Positions 43,268 through 53,350 are shown, counted from the stretch's first letter. The stretch is 64,000 nucleotides of DNA from Methylogaea oryzae (GCF_019669985.1 NZ_AP019782.1:2846001-2910000), one strand, 5' to 3'. Numbers and translations are program-made. The notes: a model not told the origin generated them from the letters alone.

Positions 43268-44581
43268 GTGCCGCGCAAACGCTTGGCCGCCGCCGTTCGC
43301 TCGAGCCAGGCGCTGCGTCGCCGCTGCCGGCGCCTTTGGGCCAGCCATGGCGCCGGCCGCTGGCTGCGCGCCATCATCCGCGAGGCGACCGAGGAGCAGC
43401 TGGACCTGCGCGCCATGAGCCTGGTCTACACCACGCTGCTGTCCCTGGTGCCGCTGCTGGCGGTGAGTTTCTCGGTGCTGAAATCCTTCGGCATCCACAA
43501 CCAGCTGCAACCGTTCCTGTCGGAGCTGTTCAAGCCGCTGGGGCCGCAAGGCGGGGAGCTGACGTCGAGGATCATCGGCTTCGTGGAGAACATGAACGTC
43601 GGCGTGCTGGGCAGTCTGGGCGTCGCCATGTTGTTCTACACGGTGGGTTCCATGCTGGAGAAAACCGAGGCGGCCTTCAACCACATCTGGCATGCCAAGT
43701 CGTCCCGGGGCATCGCGCGCCGCTTCAGCGACTACCTGAGCGTGGTGCTGGTGGGGCCGGTGCTGGTGTTCTCCGCCATCGGCATCATGGCGTCCATGGC
43801 CGCGTCGCAAACCGCCCAGAGCCTGCTCAACCGCGAGCTGTTCGGCGGCGTCTACCTGCTGCTGGGCGTCGTCGCGCCCTATGCCCTCATCGTGGCGGCG
43901 TTCACTTTCATCTACCTGTTCCTGCCCAACACCCGGGTGGCGTTCCGTTCCGCCCTCACCGGCGGCGCCTGCGCCGGCCTGGCCTGGAAAGCCCTGGGCT
44001 GGGGCTTCGCCGAATTCGTCGCCGGCTCCGCCAATTACGACGCCGTATACTCCAGCCTGGCCATCGCCGTCCTGTTCATGATGTGGTTGTACCTGAGCTG
44101 GCTGGTGATATTGCTGGGCGGCCGGGTGGCTTTCCTGCACCAGTATCCGGCCTATCTCGCCTTCGAACGCCGCCGCCCCACCCTCGGCAACCGCCAGAAG
44201 GAATGGGCGGGATTGGCGATGATGCTGTTGATCGCCGAGCGCTTCGCGCGAGGGCAGCGGCCGTGGACGCTGGAGGCGTTGTGCCAGCACCTGCGCTTGC
44301 CCGTCGACGCCGCCCGCGAACTGCTGCGCGAACTCGTCCGGCACGGCTTGCTGTTCTGCATGGACAACGGCGAGGAGTCCTACCTGCCGGCCAAGGACCT
44401 CGCCGCCGTCAGCCCGCGCGACGTTTACCAGGCCATACGCGGCGAAGCGGCCGCGTCCCACGGAATACAGGATGCACCCGTCGAACTGGCGTCGCGGCTT
44501 TGCGGGCAAGCGGAGGCCGCCGGCTTGGAGGCCTTGGAGCAGCGCTCGCTGTTGCAGTTGATCGAGGCCGGCGGCGGCTAA
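43268..44581 (+). CDS. YihY/BrkB family membrane protein with C-terminal winged-helix-like extension
   Basis: 437 aa from a GTG at 43268 with GGAGG 8 nt upstream, inside the end of the previous gene. Six membrane helices make the Virul_fac_BrkB domain (residues about 30-300): [64 protein letters not shown] cytoplasmic tail of about 130 residues contains a helix-turn-helix-like part ([28 protein letters not shown]). Older databases called this family ribonuclease BN in error. Its stop overlaps the lipB stop from the other strand by 3 bases. Confidence 0.9.
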   Translation: MPRKRLAAAVRSSQALRRRCRRLWASHGAGRWLRAIIREATEEQLDLRAMSLVYTTLLSLVPLLAVSFSVLKSFGIHNQLQPFLSELFKPLGPQGGELTSRIIGFVENMNVGVLGSLGVAMLFYTVGSMLEKTEAAFNHIWHAKSSRGIARRFSDYLSVVLVGPVLVFSAIGIMASMAASQTAQSLLNRELFGGVYLLLGVVAPYALIVAAFTFIYLFLPNTRVAFRSALTGGACAGLAWKALGWGFAEFVAGSANYDAVYSSLAIAVLFMMWLYLSWLVILLGGRVAFLHQYPAYLAFERRRPTLGNRQKEWAGLAMMLLIAERFARGQRPWTLEALCQHLRLPVDAARELLRELVRHGLLFCMDNGEESYLPAKDLAAVSPRDVYQAIRGEAAASHGIQDAPVELASRLCGQAEAAGLEALEQRSLLQLIEAGGG

Positions 44582-45246
44582 TCGTCGCCGGGCAGCCCGT
44601 CCCCGGCGAACACGAACGTCCCATAACCCAGCGCCCGCGCCAGCCATTGGATGATCGGCGCGGCCGGGTCGTCGTAACGGGCGGACACGCCCAAATCGGC
44701 CAACTGCGTCACGGCCAGGCCGGCGTAGCCGCAGGGGTTGATGCGGCCGAAGGGACCTAAATCCATGTCCACGTTCAGGCTGAGGCCATGGTAGCAACCG
44801 CCTTGGCGCACCCGCAGGCCCAGGGACGCGATTTTCGCGCCGTCCACGTAGACGCCGGGCGCGCCTTCCCGCGGTTCCGCTCTGATGCCGTATTGGGCCA
44901 GGGCGGCGATCACCGCCTGTTCCAGCATTTGCACCAGCACCTTCACGCTCAGGTTCAGCCGGCGCAAGTCCAGCAGCGTATAAAGCACCAACTGGCCGGG
45001 GCCGTGGTAAGTGACCTGGCCGCCCCGATCGCTGCGCAGCAGGGGGACGTCGCCGGCGTCCAGCACGTGCTCGGGCTTGCCAGCCACGCCCTGGGTATAC
45101 ACCGGCGGGTGTTCGACGATCCAGATTTCGTCGGGGGTGTCGGCACCCCGCGCGTCGGTGAAGGCGCGCATGGCTTGCCAGGTGTCCTGGTAATCGCGGC
45201 GGCCGAGGCGGCGTAGGTGCAGGGGGTTTTTAGACGTTGGCGACAT
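44578..45246 (-). CDS. lipB: lipoyl(octanoyl) transferase LipB
   Basis: 222 aa. The LipB signatures are present: [16 protein letters not shown] (active-site region with His), [14 protein letters not shown] (substrate lysine in AKIASLG) and [10 protein letters not shown] with the nucleophile Cys. It transfers octanoate from octanoyl-ACP to lipoyl domains of 2-oxoacid dehydrogenases and the glycine cleavage H protein, in the cytosol. It belongs to the familiar dacA-ybeD-lipB neighbourhood, here interrupted by mgtE. lipA, often next to lipB, is not in the window. Confidence 0.97.
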   Translation of the reverse strand: MSPTSKNPLHLRRLGRRDYQDTWQAMRAFTDARGADTPDEIWIVEHPPVYTQGVAGKPEHVLDAGDVPLLRSDRGGQVTYHGPGQLVLYTLLDLRRLNLSVKVLVQMLEQAVIAALAQYGIRAEPREGAPGVYVDGAKIASLGLRVRQGGCYHGLSLNVDMDLGPFGRINPCGYAGLAVTQLADLGVSARYDDPAAPIIQWLARALGYGTFVFAGDGLPGDD

Positions 45247-45355
45247 AGGCGTATTGCGGTCGTCGGATGGTCGATAGGCCTAGGACTTTCCTCGCCCCAG
45301 CCCCGGGGAGAAGGAACATCGGGCGGAACGGGCGGCGGTGCCGCCCCGCCGGGGC

Positions 45356-46798
45356 TTACAGCAAAAACACCGTGGCCAGGCCGAGGAAGATGAAAAAGCC
45401 CATGCCGTCGGTGATGGCGGTAAGCAGCACGCTGGTGCCCATGGCCGGGTCCAGGTGCAGCTTGTGGCGCATCAGCGGCACGGCCAGGCCGACCATGGCG
45501 GCCAGCAGCAAGTTGAGCATCATGGCCGAGGCCATCACCAAGGCCAGTCGCTCGTCGCCGTACAAGCCCCAGGCGAACAGGCCGATGACGGTGCCCCACA
45601 CCGCGCCGTTGAGGAAACCGATGGACAGCTCCTTGGCGATAAGCCGGCCGGCGTTGGCCGGGGTGATCAGGTCCAGCGCCAGGGAGCGCACGATGAGGGT
45701 GCTGGTTTGCGTGCCGGTGTTGCCGCCGATGCCGGCAACGATGGGCATGAGGGAAGCCAGGGCGACGATGTGGGCGATGGTGTTTTCGAACAGGCCGATG
45801 ACGCGCGTGCTGAGGAAAGCCGTGACCAGGTTGACGGCCAGCCAGAACCAACGGTTCTTGGCGGACTTCCACACGCTGGAGAACAGGTCTTCTTCCTCCA
45901 GCAGGCCGGCCTGGGCCAGCATGTCTTCTTTGGACTTTTCGCGGATGTGATCGAGGATGGCGTCCACGCCGATACGGCCTTGCAGGCGGTTTTCCCGGTC
46001 CACCACCGGGGCGGACAACAGATCGTAGCGTTCGAAGGCGCGGGCGGCGTCTTCCGCGTCGGCGTCCAACTGGAAGCTGACCACGTCGCGGCTCATGATG
46101 TCCGCCACCGGCGCGTCGGGCGAATTGACCAGCAGCCTTTGCAAGGGCAGCACGCCGCGCAGCAGGTTTTGCTTGTCCACCACGAACAGCTTGTCGGTGT
46201 GCTCCGGCAGCTCGCCGCGGCGGCGCAAATAACGCAGCACCACGCCCAGGGTGATGTCTTCGCGGATGGTGACCATGCCGAAGTCCATCAGCGACGCCAC
46301 CGTGTCCTCCTCGTGGCCCAACACCGACTCCAAACGGGCGCGGTTTTGGTGGTTCAAGGACTCCAGCAGCTCCTGCATCACCTCTTCGGGCAACACCGGC
46401 GCCAGGTCGGCGATTTCGTCCGTGTCCAGCTGCTCGGTGGCGCTGAGCAGCTCGTGCCGGTCCATGTCGGAAATGAGCGTTTCCCGCACGGCGTCGGACA
46501 CGTCCAACAGGATCTGGCCGTCCAGTTCCGACTTGACCAGGTTCCACACCAGCAAACGCTGCTCCAGGGGCAGCGCTTCCAGGATATAGGCGATGTCGGC
46601 GGAGTGGAGCTGGTCGAGCTTGTGTTTGAGCGCGGCCTGCTGCTGCTTGTGCAGCAAAGTTTCCACCAATTGGTGGCGCGGCATGGCTTGCTGTTGCACC
46701 ACGGCCTCTTCCAACCGCTGCTTGTTGAGCAGTTCGAGGACCTGCTCCAGGTGCTGTTTCAGCTTTTCTTCGGACTGGGTGTTGTTCGCTTCAGCCAT
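45356..46798 (-). CDS. mgtE: magnesium transporter MgtE
   Basis: 480 aa from the ATG of MAEANNTQSEEK. MgtE_N domain (residues about 30-130, helical, with SADIAYILEALPLEQRLLVWN), two CBS domains (about 135-265), and five membrane helices at the C-terminus with GIGGNTGTQTSTLIVRSLAL, the pore signature. The CBS and N domains sense Mg2+ and gate the channel. A short GC stem (45343-45355) directly follows the stop but has no T-run. Inserted between ybeD and lipB, an order not found in E. coli. Confidence 0.95.
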   Translation of the reverse strand: MAEANNTQSEEKLKQHLEQVLELLNKQRLEEAVVQQQAMPRHQLVETLLHKQQQAALKHKLDQLHSADIAYILEALPLEQRLLVWNLVKSELDGQILLDVSDAVRETLISDMDRHELLSATEQLDTDEIADLAPVLPEEVMQELLESLNHQNRARLESVLGHEEDTVASLMDFGMVTIREDITLGVVLRYLRRRGELPEHTDKLFVVDKQNLLRGVLPLQRLLVNSPDAPVADIMSRDVVSFQLDADAEDAARAFERYDLLSAPVVDRENRLQGRIGVDAILDHIREKSKEDMLAQAGLLEEEDLFSSVWKSAKNRWFWLAVNLVTAFLSTRVIGLFENTIAHIVALASLMPIVAGIGGNTGTQTSTLIVRSLALDLITPANAGRLIAKELSIGFLNGAVWGTVIGLFAWGLYGDERLALVMASAMMLNLLLAAMVGLAVPLMRHKLHLDPAMGTSVLLTAITDGMGFFIFLGLATVFLL

Positions 46799-46877
46799 AC
46801 CGCCTGCTTTGCATCCGTGGACCGGCAACGGTCCAGAGTAAGGGTGAGTTCGCCGCCGGGCGGCTTCGGCGGAGCGG

Positions 46878-47147
46878 TTAAAGCGCCATCAGCACGGCCT
46901 CGCTGGAAGACAATTCACGATAGATGGCGTCCAGCTGCTCCTGGCTGACGGCGCGCACGGTCACCGTCACGGACAGGTAACGGCCGTTGCGGCTGGGGCG
47001 AATCGCCACGGCGTTTTCCCGCAGGTCGGGCGCGTGGCGGCGCACCAATTCCAGCACCGTCGCCTCGAAGCCTTCCCCGTCCCGGCCCATGGCCTTGATG
47101 GGAAAGTCGCAGGGAAAAGTCAACAGCGGTTGGGCCGCTTCGCTCAT
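46878..47147 (-). CDS. ybeD: YbeD/DUF493 family protein
   Basis: 89 aa, starting MSEAAQPLLTFPCDFPIKAM. FPIKAMG and NGRYLSVTVTVRAVSQEQL are characteristic of the DUF493 family, an ACT-like small fold. The molecular role is unknown. It overlaps the transaminase stop by 4 bases, and sits in the conserved dacA-ybeD-lipB order. Confidence 0.93.
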   Translation of the reverse strand: MSEAAQPLLTFPCDFPIKAMGRDGEGFEATVLELVRRHAPDLRENAVAIRPSRNGRYLSVTVTVRAVSQEQLDAIYRELSSSEAVLMAL

Positions 47148-47998
47148 TGCCCCCTCCGCGCCTTAGCCTTGAAGTCCTGGTACAGCGCATCCATGCGCCG
47201 CCAGGCCGCGCCGGCCTGGCCGTTGCCCACCGGCTTGCCGTCCAGTTCGATCACCGGCACGATCTCGCGGGTGGAACTGGTCACCCAGATTTCCTCGGCG
47301 CTTCGCAGGACATCCAAGGAGATATCGCCCTCGCGGGCGGCAATGCCGTTTTCCTGGGCGATTTCCAGAATCAGGTCGCGGGTAATGCCCGGCAGCAGTT
47401 CCGGCCCCTTGGGGGGCGTCACCAGCACGCCGTCGAGCAAGGCGAACACGTTGGCGGCGGCGGCTTCGGTCACCAGGCCGTCGCGCGCCAGGATGGCCTC
47501 CGCCGCACCTTGGTCCACCGCTTCCTGGCGCAGCAGGATGTTGCCCAGCAAGGCGATGGATTTGATGTGGCACAACTTCCAGCGGATGTCGTCCAGCACC
47601 ACGGCCTTGATGCCGGCGGCGCGGTCGAAGGACACGATGGGCGAGCACATGGCGAACACCGTCGGCTGGTATTGGGCCGGCAGGGCATGGTCGCGCTTGC
47701 CGGCGTAGCCGCGGGTGATCTGCAGGTAGACGTACTGGTCGTGCTCGCCGTCGATGAGGCGCTGCAGCGCGTTTTCCAACTCGTCCATGGACAACGGCGG
47801 AGCCATGCGGATGCCCGCCAGGCTGGCCTCCAGGCGGCGCCAGTGTTCCGACCAGCGCAACATGCGCCCGCCATAAACCGGGATCACTTCGTAGACGCCG
47901 TCGGCGAACAGGAAACCGCGATCCAGCACCGACACCTGAGCTTGGTCCAGGGGCAGGAAGCGGCCGTTCAGGTAAACATCGGGCATGTCGTTTGCCAT
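47144..47998 (-). CDS. dat: D-amino-acid transaminase (class IV PLP enzyme)
   Basis: 284 aa from the ATG of MANDMPDVYLNGRF. Class IV aminotransferase features: QVSVLDRGFLFADGVYEVI, YLQITRGYAGKRDHALP, and the PLP-lysine in CHIKSIALLGNILLRQEA, which matches the D-amino-acid transaminase pattern better than the branched-chain one. It makes D-alanine/D-glutamate and its place between dacA (D-Ala carboxypeptidase) and ybeD fits cell-wall metabolism. A branched-chain or aminodeoxychorismate lyase role cannot be excluded. Confidence 0.88.
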   Translation of the reverse strand: MANDMPDVYLNGRFLPLDQAQVSVLDRGFLFADGVYEVIPVYGGRMLRWSEHWRRLEASLAGIRMAPPLSMDELENALQRLIDGEHDQYVYLQITRGYAGKRDHALPAQYQPTVFAMCSPIVSFDRAAGIKAVVLDDIRWKLCHIKSIALLGNILLRQEAVDQGAAEAILARDGLVTEAAAANVFALLDGVLVTPPKGPELLPGITRDLILEIAQENGIAAREGDISLDVLRSAEEIWVTSSTREIVPVIELDGKPVGNGQAGAAWRRMDALYQDFKAKARRGQ

Positions 47999-48014
47999 AA
48001 GTCCCGGCACTGCC

Positions 48015-49202
48015 TCAATGCATTATCATGCGTATATTGTCCATCATGCGCCGGAATATCCCGCCGGCGGCCACATCGGCCAAAGCCACCAGCGGCGCCT
48101 GGGTGATCACCTCGTCATTCAGGTAAATGTTCACCCGGCCCAGCACCTGGCCCTTGGCGATGGGCGCGGCGATTTCCTTGTCCATGTCCATGGTGGCCTT
48201 CAGCTTTTCGTACTGCTTGCGCGGAATGGTCACATACAAGTCTTCGCGCAATCCCATGGGCGCCGCGGACTCCGCGCCTTTCCACACCTTGGCCTCGGCC
48301 AGCTTCTCGCCCGCCTTGTACAACGGCCGCGTTTCAAAGAAACGGAAACCGTAGTTGAGCAGGGCTTGGTTGGAGGAAGCGCGGGCTTCGTCGCTCTTGG
48401 TGCCCAACACCACCGAGATCAAACGCATGCCGTCGCGCAACGCCGACGCCACCAGGCAGAAACCGGCGGCTTCCGTGTGCCCGGTCTTCACGCCGTCCAC
48501 GGTCTCGTCGCGCCACAACAATTTGTTGCGGTTCATCTGCTTGATGCCGTTGAAGAAAAACTCCTTCTGCGAATGCCACTTATAGTATTGGGGATACTCG
48601 CGGATGATGGCGTGGGTGACGATGGACATGTCGCGGGCGGTGGTGTAGTGCTGCGCCTGGACTTCCGGCGTCACGTCGCCGTGGCTGTTGATGAAATGGG
48701 AGTTCTTCATGCCCAGGCGCTCGGCCTGCTGGTTCATCATCTGGGCGAAAATGGTCTCGTCCCCGGCGATGTGTTCGGCCAGGGCGACGCTGGCGTCGTT
48801 GCCGGATTGGATAATCATGCCCTTGATGAGGTCTTCCACCGGCACTTTTTTGCCCACCTCGATGAACATGCGCGAGCCTTCGGTGTGCCAGGCCTTCTGG
48901 CTGATGGTGACCAGGTCGGTGAGTTTGAGGTTGCCGTTGCCCAGCTCGCGAAACACCACGTAAGCCGTCATGATCTTGGTAAGGCTGGCCGGCGGCAAGC
49001 GTTCGTCGGCATTGGACTCGACCAGCACCCGGCCGCTGTGGAAATCCTCGACGTAATAGGCTTTGGCGGGCAACTCGGGCGCGGCGGGGATCATGATCTG
49101 CATTTGCGGCTCATCCGCAAAAGCCGGGCCCAGGTTCCATAGAGCCAAGGCCAAAACGGCAACCGCATACCAGGAATGTGATTTACAATATGTGTTGTTC
49201 AC
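48015..49202 (-). CDS. dacA: D-alanyl-D-alanine carboxypeptidase (PBP5/6 family)
   Basis: 395 aa from a GTG at 49202 (VNNTYCKSHSWYAVAVLALA), giving a signal peptide cleaved near AFA-DEP. Catalytic motifs: ASLTK (SxxK), SGN in IIQSGNDAS and KTG in VDGVKTGHTE. A PBP5_C domain follows, then an amphipathic C-terminal helix (GGIFRRMMDNIRMIMH) that anchors the enzyme to the inner membrane. It trims the terminal D-Ala of peptidoglycan pentapeptides. It heads the dacA-dat-ybeD run. Confidence 0.95.
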   Translation of the reverse strand: MNNTYCKSHSWYAVAVLALALWNLGPAFADEPQMQIMIPAAPELPAKAYYVEDFHSGRVLVESNADERLPPASLTKIMTAYVVFRELGNGNLKLTDLVTISQKAWHTEGSRMFIEVGKKVPVEDLIKGMIIQSGNDASVALAEHIAGDETIFAQMMNQQAERLGMKNSHFINSHGDVTPEVQAQHYTTARDMSIVTHAIIREYPQYYKWHSQKEFFFNGIKQMNRNKLLWRDETVDGVKTGHTEAAGFCLVASALRDGMRLISVVLGTKSDEARASSNQALLNYGFRFFETRPLYKAGEKLAEAKVWKGAESAAPMGLREDLYVTIPRKQYEKLKATMDMDKEIAAPIAKGQVLGRVNIYLNDEVITQAPLVALADVAAGGIFRRMMDNIRMIMH

Positions 49203-49466
49203 GGCGTATCGCGATGGTCTGGAAGGAGGGAGATAAGCGCCCTCTATTCTAGCCTTACAAGCCCTGCACCACCAGCCGCGCGAGCCCGCCCGTCGCGGAT
49301 TTGTGCATGAAGCACCAAAATAGAGCGGAGCGATCCGGCCGGCGACATCGCCCCTCCGCGAGCGCCGGCGATGCCGCACCGCGAGAAAAACCGCCCGCAT
49401 CCGGCGGCGGCCCCGCCCGCCGACGACCACGAACATCAACGACCCTGACGGACTACCCCCAGCCAC

Positions 49467-51380
49467 ATGTTAGCTATGCTGCGCACCCTCGCCTGCCTGT
49501 TCTGCCTGGCCCTGACGGCTGGTGCGGTTCAGGCGGCCGAACCGACCTTCCTGGCGATCAACTATCACGACATCATCGACGAAGAAGAACGGGTGCCGCC
49601 CTTCGACCGGGTGGCGGTGAGCCGCGATCACTTCGAAAGCCACTTCGCCTGGCTCAAGCAGCAAGGCTACCGCGTGGTCAGCGTGCAGGACGTATTGGAC
49701 GCCGCCGACGGCAAACGCAGCTTGCCGGCCAAGGCGGTGCTGCTGACCTTCGACGACGGCTACCAGAGCTTCTATACGAAAGTCTTCCCGCTGCTGAAAA
49801 AATACAACTACCCGGCCACAGTGGCCCTCATCGGCACCTGGATGGACCGCTCCGTGAAGCCGGACATGCCCGGCGACAAGCAGATACTCACCTGGGAACA
49901 GGCGCGCGAGCTGGCCCGCTCGGGCCTGGTGGAAATCGCCTCCCACAGCTACGGCCTGCACCAGGGCATCCCGGCCAATCCCCAGGGCAACGAACAGGGC
50001 GCCGCCGTGGCGCGCCGCTACAACAAAGAAACCGGCCGCTACGAGGACGACGAGGCCTACCGCAAGCGCATCCACGACGCCATGGAGCAAAGCGCCGACT
50101 TCATTTTCCAAAACGTCGGCGTGCGTCCCCGCGTCATGGTCTGGCCCTACGGCGAATACAACGAAATCACCCTGGAAGCCGCGAAGGAAGCCGGCATGCC
50201 CATCACCATGGGCCTGAAGGACGGCGCCAATACCCTGGCGGACCTGCGCGCCATGAAGCGATTGTTGATCGCCGACGATCCCAACCGGGAACAGTTCGCC
50301 GGTATCGTCACCGGCCTGCGGGCCGCCCTGCCGCAGCGGGTGGCGCACGTGGACATGGACTACATCCACGACCCCGATCCGGCGCAAACCGAACGCAACC
50401 TGGGCGCCCTGATCGAGCGCATCCGCGACATGGGCATCAGCACCGTCTACCTGCAGGCCTATTCCGACCCGGACGGCGACGGCAACGCCGAGCAGCTGTA
50501 CTTCCCCAACCGCCACCTGCCGGTGCGTCAGGACCTGTTCAACCGCGTCGCCTGGCAGCTGAAAACGCGGGCCGGCGTCAAGGTGTACGCCTGGATGCCC
50601 ATGATGGCGTACAAGGCCAAGCTGCCGGACGACTGGTACGTCAAGGAATGGCGCGACGGCAAGGCGCAAACCGCCGGCCACATCTACACCCGCCTCTCGC
50701 CGTTCAACCCGGAGGCGCGCCGCTGGGTGGGCGAGCTGTACGAAGACCTGGCCAAGCACTGCGCCTTCGACGGCATCCTGTTCCACGACGACGGCATTCT
50801 CTCCGACTTCGAGGACGCCTCGCCGCAGGCGTTGGCCTATACCCGCGACGTGTGGGGATTGCCCGGCGATTTCGCCGCCCTGCACGCCACGCCCAAGATG
50901 CGCCTGGCCTGGGCCCAGCGCAAAACCGGCCTGATGATCGAATTCACCGATTACCTGGCGGACAAAGTGCGCCTCTACCGGCCCTACATCAAAACCGCGC
51001 GCAACTTTTACACGCTGCCCCTGCTGCAACCGGAAAGCGAGGAGTGGTATGCCCAGTCCTTCCCGGCCTTCCTCAAAGGCTACGACTACGTCGCCGTCGA
51101 GGCCATGCCTTTCATGGAAAAAGCCGCCGACCCGGACCGCTGGCTGGCGGAAGTGGTCAAGCGCGCCGCCGCCCACAAGGACGGCCTGAGCAAGACGGTG
51201 TTCGAGCTGCAAAGCATGGACTGGAACACGCAGAAACCGGTGCCCATGGAAACCTTCAACCGCCAAGTGGACATGCTGCGCAAGCTGGGCGCCGTCCATA
51301 TTGGCTACTACCCGGACAATGCCCATAATGACCAGCCGCGCCTGTCCGATCTCCAACAACACTTCGCTTTACCCCGTTAG
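49467..51380 (+). CDS. pgaB: poly-beta-1,6-N-acetylglucosamine N-deacetylase PgaB
   Basis: 637 aa. N-terminal signal peptide (MLAMLRTLACLFCLALTAGA, cleavage after VQA). A CE4 deacetylase domain follows (about 100-290: LLTFDDGYQSFYTKV with the metal Asp pair, SHSYGLHQG with His), then the C-terminal glycoside-hydrolase-like domain (about 310-600, AFDGILFHDDGILSDFED). PgaB partly deacetylates PNAG in the periplasm, needed for export. No lipobox Cys is obvious at the cleavage site, unlike E. coli PgaB. It is followed at 8 bp by pgaC. No pgaA precedes it in the 264-bp gap to dacA. Confidence 0.95.
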   Translation: MLAMLRTLACLFCLALTAGAVQAAEPTFLAINYHDIIDEEERVPPFDRVAVSRDHFESHFAWLKQQGYRVVSVQDVLDAADGKRSLPAKAVLLTFDDGYQSFYTKVFPLLKKYNYPATVALIGTWMDRSVKPDMPGDKQILTWEQARELARSGLVEIASHSYGLHQGIPANPQGNEQGAAVARRYNKETGRYEDDEAYRKRIHDAMEQSADFIFQNVGVRPRVMVWPYGEYNEITLEAAKEAGMPITMGLKDGANTLADLRAMKRLLIADDPNREQFAGIVTGLRAALPQRVAHVDMDYIHDPDPAQTERNLGALIERIRDMGISTVYLQAYSDPDGDGNAEQLYFPNRHLPVRQDLFNRVAWQLKTRAGVKVYAWMPMMAYKAKLPDDWYVKEWRDGKAQTAGHIYTRLSPFNPEARRWVGELYEDLAKHCAFDGILFHDDGILSDFEDASPQALAYTRDVWGLPGDFAALHATPKMRLAWAQRKTGLMIEFTDYLADKVRLYRPYIKTARNFYTLPLLQPESEEWYAQSFPAFLKGYDYVAVEAMPFMEKAADPDRWLAEVVKRAAAHKDGLSKTVFELQSMDWNTQKPVPMETFNRQVDMLRKLGAVHIGYYPDNAHNDQPRLSDLQQHFALPR

Positions 51381-51388
51381 GCCCCACC

Positions 51389-52780
51389 ATGGCTGACTTC
51401 GATCTATTGGTTCACGCAGGCCACCAAACCCTGCCCTGGGAGGCGCTGCTGGACGACGCCCAGTATTGGCTGCACGAAGCGGTGCGCGGCTACAACCACT
51501 TGGCCCGCTGGAAATACTGGGACGACCTGACGGACCTGGCGGCCCGCTTCATCTTCTATTACCCGCTGCTCATGGCCTACGTCTGGATGATCGGCGCCAT
51601 CATCTACTACTTGCGCTGGGAACGGCGCAACAACGACCCGGAAAACCTGCCGGCGCTACCGCACTATCCGCCGGTGTCCATACTGGTACCCTGCCACAAC
51701 GAAGCGGACAACGTGCGGGAAACCGTGGAATTCCTGCTGAAGCAGAAATACCCCGATTTCGAGATCATCGCCATCAACGACGGCAGCAAGGACAACACCT
51801 TGGAAATCCTGCTGGAGCTGGCCGACATCCACCCCCAGTTGCGGGTGGTGAATCTCGCCACCAACCAGGGCAAGGCCATGGGATTGCGCACCGCCGCCCT
51901 GCTGGCGAAAAACGAATACCTGGTGTGCATCGACGGCGACACCCTGCTGGGCCTGGAAGCGGTCACCTGGATGGTGCGCCACTTCATCGACGATCCCAAA
52001 GTCGGCGCCATCACCGGCAACCCCCGCATCCGCAACCGCTCCACCCTGCTGGGCCGGGTGCAGGTGGGCGAATTCTCCGCCATCGTCGGCACCATCAAGC
52101 GCGCCCAGCGCACCTACGGCCGGGTGTTCACCGTGTCCGGCGTCATCGCCGCCTTCCGCAAGTCGGCCCTGCACCAGGTGGGCTACTGGAGCAACGACAT
52201 GATCACGGAGGACATCGACATCAGCTGGAAGCTGCAACTGGCCGGCTGGGACATCCGCTTCGAGCCCAACGCCCTGTGCTGGGTGCTGATGCCGGAAACC
52301 CTCAAAGGCCTGTGGAAGCAGCGGGTGCGTTGGGCCCAAGGCGGCGCCGAGGTGCTGTTCCGTTACGGCCGCGACATGCTGCGCCGCACCTCCCTGGCCA
52401 TGTGGCCCCTGTATTTGGAATGCGTGGTCAGCATCTCCTGGTCGTTCCTGGTGGTGGCCTTGATGCTCTACCTGCCCATCGACCTGTTCACCGAGTCGCG
52501 CCGCGAGCAACTGGCGGACCTGTCCCCCAGCTGGACCAGCATGCTGCTGAGCGTCACCTGCCTGATCCAATTCGCCGTCAGCCTGTCCATCGACTCCCAT
52601 TACGAACGCCGCACCGGCGGCATGTCGCGCTATTACTACTGGATGATCTGGTACCCCATCGTTTATTGGATGATCAACGTCGGCACCACCGTCACCGGCT
52701 TCGTCAAGGCCATGCGCAAAACCCGCGGCACTCGCGCGGTGTGGGTAACCCATGACCGCGGCTTGCGGCCCAAAAGATGA
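51389..52780 (+). CDS. pgaC: poly-beta-1,6-N-acetylglucosamine synthase PgaC
   Basis: 463 aa. GT2 synthase: two N-terminal helices (about 55-80), then VSILVPCHNEADNVRE, IAINDGSKDN, the DGDT (DxD) at CIDGDTLLGLEA, the acceptor TED-type motif (MITEDIDISWKLQ) and QRVRWAQGG (QxxRW), then C-terminal membrane helices (about 345-440). It polymerises UDP-GlcNAc into PNAG with PgaD. Coupled to pgaB and upstream of pgaD. Confidence 0.97.
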   Translation: MADFDLLVHAGHQTLPWEALLDDAQYWLHEAVRGYNHLARWKYWDDLTDLAARFIFYYPLLMAYVWMIGAIIYYLRWERRNNDPENLPALPHYPPVSILVPCHNEADNVRETVEFLLKQKYPDFEIIAINDGSKDNTLEILLELADIHPQLRVVNLATNQGKAMGLRTAALLAKNEYLVCIDGDTLLGLEAVTWMVRHFIDDPKVGAITGNPRIRNRSTLLGRVQVGEFSAIVGTIKRAQRTYGRVFTVSGVIAAFRKSALHQVGYWSNDMITEDIDISWKLQLAGWDIRFEPNALCWVLMPETLKGLWKQRVRWAQGGAEVLFRYGRDMLRRTSLAMWPLYLECVVSISWSFLVVALMLYLPIDLFTESRREQLADLSPSWTSMLLSVTCLIQFAVSLSIDSHYERRTGGMSRYYYWMIWYPIVYWMINVGTTVTGFVKAMRKTRGTRAVWVTHDRGLRPKR

Positions 52781-52870
52781 ATTCCGGCTGCGCCGTTTAT
52801 GTTCCAACCCCGCGCCGCCTGCCGCGCCACATCCTTGGCCGGCCGACCCGAATCGACAGGGTGTAATCCA

Positions 52871-53350
52871 ATGAGCGACCTGATTATCAACGTCCCCCAT
52901 CTGCAAACCTTCCAGCAGCGCTTCGGCGCCTTCGTGGTGACGGTCACCTGCTGGCTGCTGTGGCTGTATTTCCTGGTTCCCATCGTCACCTTGAGCGGCT
53001 GGCTCATGGGCCTGCGCCAACTGGCCAAGGAGATCCGCTGGTTCGGCGGCTACAAAAGCCTCATGGAGCTCATGGAGCTGTACGGTGAAGCCGTGCTGGT
53101 CATCGTCGCCCTGTGGTTGTGCTGGACCCTCCTGACCAGCCTTCGACGCTCGCCTCCCGGCCAACAGCCGCCGCCGGTGGGCAAAGCCGAGCTGTGCCAG
53201 GCCTACGCCGTCGCGCCGGCCGATCTGGACCGCTGCCAAAACGCCCAACGCATCACCGTGCATTTCGACGACCACGGGCATATCGTGCAAATGGAATCCG
53301 CCGCGGCCGCCGACGAACCGGCGGGCGCAGCGGTTGCGCCAGGCGCGTAG
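52871..53350 (+). CDS. pgaD: PgaD-like PNAG synthase accessory subunit
   Basis: 159 aa from the ATG at 52871. Two membrane helices (about 22-46 and 76-95) are followed by a cytosolic tail of about 60 residues with an Ala/Pro-rich end. The size, topology and position after pgaC match PgaD, which joins PgaC and responds to cyclic di-GMP in E. coli. Sequence conservation in this family is low, so the call leans on context. Confidence 0.88.
   Translation: MSDLIINVPHLQTFQQRFGAFVVTVTCWLLWLYFLVPIVTLSGWLMGLRQLAKEIRWFGGYKSLMELMELYGEAVLVIVALWLCWTLLTSLRRSPPGQQPPPVGKAELCQAYAVAPADLDRCQNAQRITVHFDDHGHIVQMESAAAADEPAGAAVAPGA

Noticed and set aside
45343-45355. Short GC stem directly after the mgtE stop
   Set aside because: Only 5 bp with a 3-base loop and no T-run; common by chance at this GC content.
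45338-46948. Plus-strand frame of 536 codons opposite mgtE
   Set aside because: Shadow of mgtE; low-complexity Gln/His-rich translation.
49470-51362. Minus-strand frame of 630 codons opposite pgaB
   Set aside because: Shadow of pgaB with no family resemblance.
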